Positions 8,915 to 17,946 of a stretch of DNA of 64,000 bases are shown here, piece by piece. The notes under the pieces are model-generated. The model was not told where the DNA came from, searched no databases, and saw nothing but the letters and a program-made list of their open reading frames with translations. The translations under genes and the position numbers were made by a program. Position 1 is the stretch's first letter; every line of letters starts with the position of its first letter. The stretch is from an uncultured Clostridia bacterium (GTDB lineage Bacteria; Bacillota; Clostridia; RUG12999): the NCBI GenBank assembly GCA_946555455.1, contig CAMNSU010000002.1:1-64000 (forward strand), written 5' to 3'.

Positions 8915-8947
8915 AAGGGCAGTCATCTAATGATGTCTGCCCTTTTT
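8915..8947 (+). terminator. Terminator of the Gfo/Idh gene
   Basis: AAGGGCAG / CTGCCCTT arms (8915-8922, 8937-8944) with an inner CATC/GATG pairing and a T run give a standard plus-strand intrinsic terminator about 100 bases after the stop. Confidence 0.8.
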
Positions 8948-8956
8948 ATTGACACT

Positions 8957-8985
8957 GAAAAGGCAGGGAATAAATATTCCCTGCC
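8957..8985 (-). terminator. Terminator of the AraC/Cache regulator gene
   Basis: A perfect 11-bp stem GGCAGGGAATA / TATTCCCTGCC with a two-base loop (8962-8985), followed by TTTT on the minus strand. It lies about 50 bases past the regulator's stop and back to back with the preceding plus-strand terminator. Confidence 0.75.
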
Positions 8986-9032
8986 GCAATTATTTATTTT
9001 GCTCCTGTTTCATCTCTGCACAAAGCCTCAAA

Positions 9033-11336
9033 TCATGATTCCCTGTTTGGTTTATTTAACTCTCTGAATTTTCCGGGTGTAATGCCATTATATTTTTTAA
9101 ACGCGCGAATCAACGAATTACTGTTCCCATACCCTACAGATTCCGCAATTTGTGCAACACTTTGGTCGGTTTCCAGTAAATGCTTTTTTGCGATTTCCAT
9201 GCGGAATTCATTGATATATTGCAATAGTCCCATGCCCGTCTCCAGTTTAAACACACGGGACAGATGTGTATATGTGATATGACATTCCTCCGCAATGGAA
9301 TATAGACTCAGATTAAAGTCCATATAATTTTCTGCAATATACTCCTTTACTTGTTTGACAATACGCTGCGCTGAGGATTCTGTCCGCTGCTGTGTTTGAC
9401 TGCAAATGATATGGAAAATCTCCAACAGTTTCTGTTTCGATATTGCAACATCGGTTCCTGCCAGAATCCGGTTAATCTCCTCCATGTCAACTTCGACATT
9501 CACGCCTTGCTGTATGCGTATGTCTTCCAACACTTTTAAAACGGTGCTGACCAAATTAGAAATAAAACATTTTGCCATAACAATTGACATAGATTCTTTT
9601 TGAAAATTTCTGGAATATAATTCCTCTAAAATTTCATTTGCCTTTTCTTCATCTCCGGCTTTTAAAGCATTTACGATAATGCGTTCCGCTTCCATCGGAT
9701 AATAATAATTTTCCTGTGTGACCTCTAATTCCTCGTAGCAAATCGTACCGCCGCTGCCTATAATCATTTTGTAATCCATTGCTTCCATTGCTTCCTGATA
9801 GGCGGTCGCAACCTCTTTTACTGCTTCATATGCACTGCTGATTGATACTGTAAAATCAATATAAAAATTGCTTTTAATAATTTCTTTTGCTTCTTTCACC
9901 GTTTCCTTTATTTTTATCAATGTCCGCTTTTCATCTTGCTCCTGTGCATTCAACAAACACACCATCATGTCGTCCACCTCGACGAAAACGGTTGTAAAAT
10001 CGCGTTCCAGCAGTTCTTTTGTAATATTTCGCACCACCAAAAACGCTAACGCCGTCTGTTCTTCCACTTCTTTTGAGGAACCTTCAAACAGCGCATCAAA
10101 ATATTCCATATAAAACACAAGCACTCTGTTTTGTTTTCCTTTAAAATCCACACCGTTTGAAAACAAAATATCTTCTATCTGCAGATTATTTTCATTTTTC
10201 CCCTTCAGTAAATTGCTCAGCATATGTTCTCTTACGGTATTGTTTTGCTGTTTCAGTTTGTTTTGCATCAGCGCTTTTTCTTTTACGGCTTTTGTAATAG
10301 CTGTTTGAAATACATGATACTCGTTTTCCTCTTCTTCCATGTTACCATATGTTTCATGCACATACCCCATCAATTCGCGTAGTGGTCTGTAGTTCTTTTT
10401 CAGCAGATGAAATGCTGCATATAACGCCAATGCCAAAAACGCAAATACCCCAATAAATGCAATATTTCGGATAACAATTGCTGTTTTGTAATATGTGTTA
10501 TTCGGAATCCCTAAAACATAACGCATATTCATTGCGCTGGATTTCGCAGATGTGATAACATAGGATTTTCCGTCAAAGCGGAGTTTTTGCCGGGTCTCCT
10601 GTTCCAGCATTTCATATGTCACCGGAAGTTCCTTCTCCTGGCTGGACATCACTATTTGATTCTTGCTGTCCATGAGGAACAAAATACCATCGTCCACAAA
10701 TCCGCCGTTTCTGAGTGCGCGGCTTCCGATTTCACCTGATACCGCCACCACCAAAACAGCTTTTGGTTCTTTGCTCATTGCTGGAAACGGACTCAGCAGC
10801 GCCAGCTGTTGTTTTTTTTCTCCGTCCGCAATCGCAGGAAGTTGACGAAATCCGCCTTTTGGATTGTCAAACAAAATACTTTTCCATTCTTCTTTTGTGA
10901 TTCCTGTATTTTTATATGCAACATCATACATTGTATCCGCATCAACTGAGCGGTTTGTTGCTATGACATAGTCCCGCTCTTTTAAATATAAGTAAATCGT
11001 GTCAATATTCGTATTCATCATTTGATAACGCGATAATTCTTTTTGAATTTGGGTCGATAGATATGAAAACTCCGTTTCATTCAATTCATTGTTATATAGC
11101 GTATTAACCAATGAATTATTTCTGATATCCATTGCCATCTTCTGCATATCGTTAATATACGAGTCAGTCGATAGGCGTACATTTTCCAAAATAACCGTGT
11201 TGGAACGATTTACCTCTTGTTTTACCACCGCACCAATTCCCAAATAGATACCGGTACTGCAAAAAAATGCAACGCAAATAATAATCAGATAAGATATCAT
11301 CCAAGAGTGATAAATTTTTTTTAATTTCATATGCAT
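9033..11336 (-). CDS. Membrane-bound AraC family regulator with extracellular sensor domain
   Basis: A 767-residue one-component sensor-regulator. A membrane helix near residues 13-35 is followed by an extracellular region of about 250 residues of Cache type, a second helix near 290-312 and a cytoplasmic linker. The C-terminal double helix-turn-helix has FNLSLYSIAEECHITYTHLSRVFKLE then QSVAQIAESVGYGNSNSLIRAFKKYNGITPGKFRE. This layout is common beside LplABC-type sugar ABC operons in Firmicutes, where it activates the locus when an oligosaccharide is sensed. It is the last gene of the catabolic locus and has its own strong promoter. Direct ligand and operator are unknown. Confidence 0.88.
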   Translation of the reverse strand: MHMKLKKIYHSWMISYLIIICVAFFCSTGIYLGIGAVVKQEVNRSNTVILENVRLSTDSYINDMQKMAMDIRNNSLVNTLYNNELNETEFSYLSTQIQKELSRYQMMNTNIDTIYLYLKERDYVIATNRSVDADTMYDVAYKNTGITKEEWKSILFDNPKGGFRQLPAIADGEKKQQLALLSPFPAMSKEPKAVLVVAVSGEIGSRALRNGGFVDDGILFLMDSKNQIVMSSQEKELPVTYEMLEQETRQKLRFDGKSYVITSAKSSAMNMRYVLGIPNNTYYKTAIVIRNIAFIGVFAFLALALYAAFHLLKKNYRPLRELMGYVHETYGNMEEEENEYHVFQTAITKAVKEKALMQNKLKQQNNTVREHMLSNLLKGKNENNLQIEDILFSNGVDFKGKQNRVLVFYMEYFDALFEGSSKEVEEQTALAFLVVRNITKELLERDFTTVFVEVDDMMVCLLNAQEQDEKRTLIKIKETVKEAKEIIKSNFYIDFTVSISSAYEAVKEVATAYQEAMEAMDYKMIIGSGGTICYEELEVTQENYYYPMEAERIIVNALKAGDEEKANEILEELYSRNFQKESMSIVMAKCFISNLVSTVLKVLEDIRIQQGVNVEVDMEEINRILAGTDVAISKQKLLEIFHIICSQTQQRTESSAQRIVKQVKEYIAENYMDFNLSLYSIAEECHITYTHLSRVFKLETGMGLLQYINEFRMEIAKKHLLETDQSVAQIAESVGYGNSNSLIRAFKKYNGITPGKFRELNKPNRES

Positions 11337-11410
11337 CCCCGCTTCTTCAAAAAACTCCGGTTATCTACGCGATACGGTTGTCCTTTCAACAAAAAAAAGA
11401 ACTTTTTATT

Positions 11411-11439
11411 ACTATAACACGAAACTCTTTTAGTGTCAA
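11411..11439 (-). promoter_or_regulatory. Strong sigma-A-type promoter for the AraC/Cache regulator
   Basis: Minus strand: consensus -35 TTGACA (11439-11434), 17-base spacer, -10 TATAGT (11416-11411), about 75 bases before the start codon. The regulator can therefore be made independently of the upstream catabolic genes. Bases 11440-11574 hold no other feature I can recognise and no clear terminator for the DUF2264 gene. Confidence 0.75.
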
Positions 11440-11574
11440 TCTCCTTCATAAAAGCAGTATTTTCCCCAATTTATACAATATATCTCACCTTCGGAGCTAC
11501 ATATTAAATCTATTTTCCCGATTGTTATTTTTTGTATATTCAAAATTCTCTGCCGGATACTCCATAAGCAATCG

Positions 11575-12756
11575 TTAATTCGGAATACTATGGTCATGAA
11601 CAAAATCTTCTCCGTCCACAATTTTCTGTGCTGTCCATTTTGCATTTTCACCACGCCAAAACGGGTCTTGCGACGACAATCCCAGCGGCAAAAACACTGC
11701 ACAGCACAAATATAAGCTGCCCGTACAGATATATTGTTCTCCCAGCCCCGGCTGGTATCCATACACGCCCGGGCGCAGCCAGCCGTTTTCATCAAACATA
11801 CCAGGAACATCCATAATGCGCTTGATAACCGCCGTCAGTGCGCAGCGCACCTGCGCCGGATTGATTGATTCGTCCAGCAAATGCTCCTGTGCTGCCTGTG
11901 CCAACATTTGGAATGCCCCGAAGCGATAGGTAATGGAACGCCCTATTATGGGATATGTCCCCTCCGGCGAAATCATGCGTTCTTGCAGCGCGGCATAGCG
12001 CTGTGCTCTTGTCAGGATGCATTCACCGTATTTCGTAAAATCCTGATTCGCGCCGCCAAATTTTCTTTCCGTTTGCCGATTCATAAAAAAGCGGACAATA
12101 TCCACCAGCATCGGCTGAATCACAAAACTGTTATAATAGTCCACATGCAGCGGCGCTCCGTCACCATACATACCATCGCCTTTATACCACTGCATAAATT
12201 GCCGCAGTGCATATTGAATGCGCAGCATATCAAAATCCTGTTCCCCCAGCAGACACAGCGCAGTTTCCACCATGGCGCTGAATAACAGCCAATTGCTCTC
12301 ACCCGGAATAATTGCGCGGCTTTCCTTCAGCGCCGCAGCAAGATTCCGTTTTACCCTGTCCTCTAACAACAGGACAAGCGCCTGTGGTGCGCGCACCAGT
12401 CCATGCGCCAAAAATGCCGCGTCTACCAATGGCTGCGCCTGTTCCTGCACGCCGAAATTCATTCTGTCCGGCGAAGCAGGATCCGTAGCCGCATCCAAAC
12501 ATAGCAGCACTTTTTTTCTCATTTCCGCCTGCAATACAGCTTCTTCCACGTTCAATTCTTCTGCTTCCAACCACGGCGCAATACCGCAAAGGGTTCTGCC
12601 AAATGCTTCCAAATGCGCATAGGGCGTACGGTCAAAATCTCGTTGTTCCACCGGCATACACTGCCGCAGTTCGCGTTTTGCCAGCGCATCTATTACCGGC
12701 GTTGCAATGCGCAGCATTGTTTCCACCCAATATTTTCTTGTTTGTTCCTGTTTCAT
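11575..12756 (-). CDS. DUF2264 domain-containing protein
   Basis: A 393-residue protein of the DUF2264 family. Recognisable stretches are HLEAFGRTLCGIAPWLE, FGVQEQAQPLVDAAFLAHGL, ESNWLLFSAMVETALCLLG, WYKGDGMYGDGAPLHVDYYNSFVIQPML and GRSITYRFGAFQMLAQ. The tryptophan- and aromatic-rich helical pattern resembles (alpha/alpha) barrel sugar enzymes. No signal peptide is seen, so it is cytosolic. Members of this family are often found beside GH88 enzymes and polyuronate lyases, as here, so a hydrolase acting on imported unsaturated oligosaccharides is plausible but unproven. It starts 17 bases after GH88 with a GAGGAGA ribosome site. Confidence 0.8.
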   Translation of the reverse strand: MKQEQTRKYWVETMLRIATPVIDALAKRELRQCMPVEQRDFDRTPYAHLEAFGRTLCGIAPWLEAEELNVEEAVLQAEMRKKVLLCLDAATDPASPDRMNFGVQEQAQPLVDAAFLAHGLVRAPQALVLLLEDRVKRNLAAALKESRAIIPGESNWLLFSAMVETALCLLGEQDFDMLRIQYALRQFMQWYKGDGMYGDGAPLHVDYYNSFVIQPMLVDIVRFFMNRQTERKFGGANQDFTKYGECILTRAQRYAALQERMISPEGTYPIIGRSITYRFGAFQMLAQAAQEHLLDESINPAQVRCALTAVIKRIMDVPGMFDENGWLRPGVYGYQPGLGEQYICTGSLYLCCAVFLPLGLSSQDPFWRGENAKWTAQKIVDGEDFVHDHSIPN

Positions 12757-12773
12757 ATTCTTCTCCTCTCAAC

Positions 12774-13967
12774 TTACCAATACGGATTCCACTTTTTGCT
12801 TAGACGCACAAGACCTTCCAGATAGAAATAGTCTCCCCAAATGCAGCATTCATCATCGCCGCAGCCGATTCCCTCTTTCCTCGCCCGCGTTTTTTTCACA
12901 TATACGCCATGCTTCAGCAGTCCGTTGGATTCTTCCGGCAGGGTATGATACTCCTGTGCCAAATGCATCAGTATATCCCCTGCCGCCGTATGATAAAGCT
13001 GTTTATGCATATCCTCCTCCGGCAGATGCTCCGCCAACTCCAACAGCCCGCAGGCAATGATAGGCGCTGCCGAAGAATCGCGTGCGTCCCCGTCCCCTGT
13101 AAAAATCAAATCCCAGCAACAGACATGGTCGCTTGGCAAACGATTCAGGCAATAATTCGCCACACGTTTTCCCATTTCTAAAAATTCCGGTTCACGCGTA
13201 TAGCGATATGCCAGCGCAAGACCATAAATCACCCATGATTGCCCGCGCGCCCAACAGGATTCGTCATCATATCCCTGTCCTTGTTCCCCCTTGCCCGGCT
13301 GCCCCGTAACTTCATCAATTTGGAAACGCTGAAATGTGGAAGCGTCATCACGGATAATATAGTTACACACTTGGGTAATGTGCCGCAGCGCTTTACTGTA
13401 ATAACTGCGGTCTCCTGTTGTTTGCGCCGCCCAAAACAGCAGCGGCAAATTCATGCTGCAATCCACAATAAATACGCCTTGGCGGTCTGTATCCCGCACC
13501 TGAATAATGCCTGCCGTTTCACTGAAACGTTTCGCCAATTGCGCCGCTGCGCGCAAGCCCAATTCCCGCGCTTTATGTGCTCCTGTAATTTTATATTGTG
13601 CCACTGCGGAAGGGACATATAAAAAACCAATATCATGATGAGACAGCCCGCCGAAACGGTTCAGCCGCTCCTGAAAATCATCAAACTGCGCCTCCGCCAC
13701 TGCCCGAAACAATTCGTTTCCGGTTAATTCATAGCTCAGCCACAACATTCCTGTCCAAAAACCTTCTACCCAATCTTCCCCATTCTTTTGTTTTCCATAC
13801 TGTAAATTTTCACTTGCCGCCGTGGGATACATATGTACATATTCACTTAAATTTGCCAAAATAATATCCGTAGCGTTTTTTACCGCTTTGGAAACAAATA
13901 TTTCATCGAACCGGAAACGTTCTGGCATTGCCACCGGTTCCAGCGTAACTCTCTGCGAATTTTTCAT
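12774..13967 (-). CDS. Glycoside hydrolase family 88 (unsaturated glucuronyl hydrolase-type)
   Basis: A 397-residue cytosolic enzyme of the GH88/GH105 type, which hydrates the 4,5-double bond left by polysaccharide lyases and releases the unsaturated uronic acid. The expected acidic residues are in LSHHDIGFLYVPSA (about 105) and FIVDCSMNLPLLFWAA (about 165). CWARGQSWVIYGLALAYRYT (about 240) is the conserved helix. The chosen start is ATG 13967, preceded by AAGGG; the in-frame ATG at 13994 lacks a ribosome site. It lies in the same unit as a heparinase-like lyase and DUF2264, which points to glucuronate- or galacturonate-bearing substrates. Confidence 0.88.
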   Translation of the reverse strand: MKNSQRVTLEPVAMPERFRFDEIFVSKAVKNATDIILANLSEYVHMYPTAASENLQYGKQKNGEDWVEGFWTGMLWLSYELTGNELFRAVAEAQFDDFQERLNRFGGLSHHDIGFLYVPSAVAQYKITGAHKARELGLRAAAQLAKRFSETAGIIQVRDTDRQGVFIVDCSMNLPLLFWAAQTTGDRSYYSKALRHITQVCNYIIRDDASTFQRFQIDEVTGQPGKGEQGQGYDDESCWARGQSWVIYGLALAYRYTREPEFLEMGKRVANYCLNRLPSDHVCCWDLIFTGDGDARDSSAAPIIACGLLELAEHLPEEDMHKQLYHTAAGDILMHLAQEYHTLPEESNGLLKHGVYVKKTRARKEGIGCGDDECCIWGDYFYLEGLVRLSKKWNPYW

Positions 13968-14030
13968 TATTTTCACGCACCCTTTCACTTCCATCTGTTT
14001 CTATTATAAACCAAAGCCGCCGAAATATAG

Positions 14031-14065
14031 CGGAATCCCCTTCATCCATGGGTGAAGGGGTTCCG
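14031..14065 (-). other. Strong intercistronic hairpin between heparinase and GH88 genes
   Basis: Arms 14031-14044 and 14053-14065 pair over about 13 bases (CGGAATCCCCTTCA / TGAAGGGGTTCCG) with one offset base. On the minus strand the T tract is poor (GCTATATTTC), while on the plus strand it is TTTT. It may therefore be a partial terminator, an RNase stop that sets mRNA ratios, or a terminator for antisense transcripts. Confidence 0.55.
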
Positions 14066-14070
14066 TTTTG

Positions 14071-17000
14071 TTACTGTATCAATCCATATAGAATTTTTGC
14101 ACATTCTGCGCGAGTGGCGTAATCCAACGGCCTGAAACTTCCGCCGCTGACAATAACGCCTGTTTTGCACAGCCGTTTCACGCTCTCCAGCGCATATGGT
14201 GCAATTTGATTTTCATCCGCAAACGCTGTCTCCGGCGCTGCCATTTCTAACGTTTCGGACAACGCACGGTCGCACAGTACCGCCAAATCCTGACGCGACA
14301 CATTTTGCTCCAGTCCAAACTCCGTCTCTGAAACTCCTTGTACAATGCCCGCTTCATACGCCGCGACAATATAAGGTCTTGCCCAGTGATTCTCCGGCAC
14401 ATCCGCGAATGGAAGGTTTGCTGCTGTATTAGGCACAAGATTTTTCGACAGCGCAATCATTTTCACAATTTCCTCGCGTTTTACAGATTGCTCCGGCGCA
14501 AATATCCCCTGTGCAACGCCGCTGACAATCCCTTTTTCGCAAAGGTAATCTACCGCTTCTGCCGCCCATGGAGCCTGCGCGGTAACATCGCTGAAATACC
14601 TGCTTCCCTGCTGCGGCTGCGCTGTCCCGCTTGGCGTCGGTGTAGGCACTTCCGCTGTCGGCGTCGGTATGTTCGTCACGCCGGAAGTTCCACCACCGCC
14701 GCCACCACCGCCGTGGTTCGGGACGGATTGTGTCGGCGCCGGCGTAGCTGTGGGCGTGGGTGTAACGACCGGTGTATCTCCGCCACCTTCTATCGGTTTA
14801 TCACCAAAATACAGATATACACCCGCTTGTTTGAACGTTACCGCTTCGCCATTCAGTTTTACTGTATCAATTTCCCTGTCTGCAAAAACAGTGATATCCT
14901 CTATGTTAAAATCTTCCTGCGAGGTCGATATATTCATTGTAGTGGTGCTAAATTCAATGCCTAAATCTTCTACTTCTTTCTTTGATTTGAGTAAAGCAGA
15001 ATAACTGCCGGATTTGCGCTGCCGGATTTGTGTCCCGCCTTGCATGAGAATTTTGGTATTTTTCCCTTCTCCATTTTGCTCCACATAATTAAACAGTGCG
15101 TCTGTACGATAGTCTCCGTAATTGCGCATTTTTTGCTGCTCAAAATCATGAACCATATAATATTGGGCTTGCGTCTGCACATTTTGATTCACATCATGGG
15201 TACGGATTTCCATTGCCGAAGCCCCGTTCTCTTTTACATCTTCCACAAGCAGCGGCGCGGTTTCCACTTCCGCACTTCCACCGGCGCGAACCGGATATAA
15301 CACGGTATTAAAGACAGCAGGACCTTTTGTCTCTTGTTTATATTCAGCATATTTCACGTTTTGCACAAGATGGCTGTTTCCTTCCGAGTATAAGCCGTTC
15401 GTGTTGATAGTAACATCTATGTTTTCCATAGAATCCTGTGCAATTATCAAATTTGCTTCCGCTTCAAAATTGGTACGCAGCTGCCCTGTTTCTTTGTCTG
15501 CCGTAATATTCGCCGTGGGCAGAAAATGCCAATCCTGACTGTAGGTATTTGCGTTGTTGTTCTTTGGTATCAAATAATCTGATACAATATAGTAACCAGG
15601 TTTGACAAAAACAACAGAACGGTTAAACTGCTTTGCATCCGGAACATTCTGTGTACCCATATTGGAAATATCAAACACACTGTTGGAGCCCCACAGATTC
15701 ACAGAACCACCCGTCTGTGCGTTTTGATTTTTCCCGTTCATATTAACAGTATTGTGCATCAGACTGCTTTTCAACTTCGTTCCATAAGGGTCACCGGATG
15801 TGTAAGTATAATACAGAGGGTCAACCAGCAAATAGTTCCCATAAGCAAACATGATAATATTTCCGTCGTCATTATGGCAATGTGTTTTATCTTCATTGAC
15901 CGAATTCATCAAATATAAATCGTTTTTCGCCCAACCTGTACGCATCACCATGCGCATGTCAAGCGGATACATAACGGAGGTCACCGGATCCTGTTTTCCC
16001 TGCGCGCCGTCTGTTCCTGCATATAACAAATAATCATCAATCAGAGAGGTGTCGTCAGCCAACTGTTCTCCCCCCAGTTTAAACTGGGACTTATAATCCG
16101 TCCGGTGGTTTCCGCCGTCTCCCATTTGATTGTCAACATATCCTGGTCCTGTCATGTGCATAACGTAACGCAAACCGCGTGCAATGGTGCTCTTCAGTTC
16201 AGGCGAAATGGGCATACTTGCTTCTTCCATAACGCCCATACTTTCATTGATTTGCACCCAGCCTGCCTGCCCTTTATATACATTTGCCACATAACCAAGT
16301 CCGCCTTCCACCCCTGCACCGTCCGCTTTCACAGACGCAGTCACATTGACGTCAGAGTAGTGGCGAATGGTTTTTGCCCAGTCATAGTGCTGACGGAATT
16401 CATAAAAATAGACATTCAAATGATTGAATCCGCTAATGATATAAGTTGTGCCGTTGGTGCCGGTCGGCGTCGCAGCCGTCAGACGGTTTCCCATCTGCCA
16501 CATATACTTTGTAATTGCAGTCCAAATTTCCGTACTCATATGTTCACTGGTGCACAGATTAAAAAGTCCCTTGCTCATTGCCTCGGAGCGGCAGGCTACA
16601 TCCAGCCACTGCTGCAAATCAAATCCTGGTTCATCTCCGCGTTCATCTAACAAATGCGCAAGCTGTTTAATGGCAATAAACGCATAATGTTCATTATCCT
16701 CCGCTGCGCTGAGATATCCGTTGATAGGACTGGTCCACCAACGCGCGAAACGTGCAATTTCCTCCGGAAAACGGTGTCCGCAGATTGCCTTGCTGGATAT
16801 ATATGGGTCTTTAATCGGATAAATTGTTCTGGTCGGCAAATACCCTATCGCGCCGTCTCCATACCACGAAAAAATCAAATGGTCCAGTCCTGTGCCGTTT
16901 GGACCGTAAAAGGTCTGCTGGGCTTCCGGCCAGTCATAATTGGCAATGGAAAACGCCGCCACCTGCATGTCGCCGGTGTTACCCTCCCGACCAATATTTT

Positions 17001-17934
17001 TTCCATATAATTTAATCACAGCATTAGAGATTTCCGCATCCTCCGGAAATCCGGAAAGGTCAAATTGAATCAGTCCCCGTTTGGTATTTTTATCTGCCGG
17101 AACATTGATACTTTTTCCTTTTACATCCTTTCCTTTTCCAATGGAACTGACGCTCTCCTCCACCAGAAACGTGTCCTCCAAACCATAAATTTTATTATGA
17201 TTTTCACAAGGCGATACATAGGTGTCGTCTCTTGCTATAATCGGCGTTGTCACGCCGTCAATCGTGACTTCCAACGTAGGCGCGTGTCCGCCCTCTTTGT
17301 TGCGGCTGTCAAATTCCGCAACTGAGCCATCTTTTTTTAATCCAATGAGATACACTGTCAACAGTTCATTTTTCTCACGCAGCGTTTTCAAAGTCGGCTC
17401 CATATTGAGAAGTATTTCGCCCTTTTCTGCCGGAACGGTGATAATATCCAGCGGCGTGATGTTAGAGTTTGTGTTCCAGTTGAGGTCATACTCCAACAAT
17501 TGGCTGGACAGCATATCCGAACGTGTAAACTCCGGCTTCGTTGCGGGAATCCGCTGACGTTTTTCTCTGAAATATTGCAGCCATTCTTCTTTTGCCAACT
17601 CATAGTTTTGCTGCTCCACTGCCGCTTTTACCGCCGACAAACCCGAAATCCGTTCATAGTCCAGTTTGCCCGCATTGACCCACTGCCCGTTTTCATATTT
17701 TCCAAAAAACGCCTCATCGCTCATGTAGTTTGGATCCTGCCACTGCGCTAGACGGGCATAGGCAGCGTCGCGGTCATAATCGTAGATTTCCGCCGGTGCC
17801 GCCTCTGCTGCTACCATCACAGTTTGTGCGTCGACGGACACCGTTTCCGGTGCCGACATCGCAAAAGACATCATTGCATTGCTTAGCAGCAAGCCGCCCA
17901 GCAGCAGACAAAACATCTTTTTATATTGTTTCAT
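14071..17934 (-). CDS. SLH-anchored heparinase II/III-like polysaccharide lyase
   Basis: A 1287-residue secreted surface enzyme. A signal peptide spans about residues 1-28. A DNRLRE-like beta domain (about 240-330, GLIQFDLSG) precedes an alpha-helical toroid (about 340-640). The heparinase II/III beta-sandwich has THCHNDDGNIIMFAYGNYLLVDP near 685, the family's metal/active-site strand. A Pro-Thr and Gly linker (about 1050-1100) leads to three SLH repeats (about 1112-1287) that attach to cell-wall polymer. The protein probably cleaves uronic-acid polysaccharides at the cell surface. ATG 17934 follows AGGAGG. It lies 12 bases after the next SLH gene, in the same operon. Confidence 0.88.
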   Translation of the reverse strand: MKQYKKMFCLLLGGLLLSNAMMSFAMSAPETVSVDAQTVMVAAEAAPAEIYDYDRDAAYARLAQWQDPNYMSDEAFFGKYENGQWVNAGKLDYERISGLSAVKAAVEQQNYELAKEEWLQYFREKRQRIPATKPEFTRSDMLSSQLLEYDLNWNTNSNITPLDIITVPAEKGEILLNMEPTLKTLREKNELLTVYLIGLKKDGSVAEFDSRNKEGGHAPTLEVTIDGVTTPIIARDDTYVSPCENHNKIYGLEDTFLVEESVSSIGKGKDVKGKSINVPADKNTKRGLIQFDLSGFPEDAEISNAVIKLYGKNIGREGNTGDMQVAAFSIANYDWPEAQQTFYGPNGTGLDHLIFSWYGDGAIGYLPTRTIYPIKDPYISSKAICGHRFPEEIARFARWWTSPINGYLSAAEDNEHYAFIAIKQLAHLLDERGDEPGFDLQQWLDVACRSEAMSKGLFNLCTSEHMSTEIWTAITKYMWQMGNRLTAATPTGTNGTTYIISGFNHLNVYFYEFRQHYDWAKTIRHYSDVNVTASVKADGAGVEGGLGYVANVYKGQAGWVQINESMGVMEEASMPISPELKSTIARGLRYVMHMTGPGYVDNQMGDGGNHRTDYKSQFKLGGEQLADDTSLIDDYLLYAGTDGAQGKQDPVTSVMYPLDMRMVMRTGWAKNDLYLMNSVNEDKTHCHNDDGNIIMFAYGNYLLVDPLYYTYTSGDPYGTKLKSSLMHNTVNMNGKNQNAQTGGSVNLWGSNSVFDISNMGTQNVPDAKQFNRSVVFVKPGYYIVSDYLIPKNNNANTYSQDWHFLPTANITADKETGQLRTNFEAEANLIIAQDSMENIDVTINTNGLYSEGNSHLVQNVKYAEYKQETKGPAVFNTVLYPVRAGGSAEVETAPLLVEDVKENGASAMEIRTHDVNQNVQTQAQYYMVHDFEQQKMRNYGDYRTDALFNYVEQNGEGKNTKILMQGGTQIRQRKSGSYSALLKSKKEVEDLGIEFSTTTMNISTSQEDFNIEDITVFADREIDTVKLNGEAVTFKQAGVYLYFGDKPIEGGGDTPVVTPTPTATPAPTQSVPNHGGGGGGGGTSGVTNIPTPTAEVPTPTPSGTAQPQQGSRYFSDVTAQAPWAAEAVDYLCEKGIVSGVAQGIFAPEQSVKREEIVKMIALSKNLVPNTAANLPFADVPENHWARPYIVAAYEAGIVQGVSETEFGLEQNVSRQDLAVLCDRALSETLEMAAPETAFADENQIAPYALESVKRLCKTGVIVSGGSFRPLDYATRAECAKILYGLIQ

Positions 17935-17946
17935 GGTTTCGCCCTC

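Noticed and set aside
14669-15004. Proline-rich plus-strand frame
   Set aside because: Mirror of the Gly/Pro-Thr linker of the heparinase-like protein; no ribosome site.
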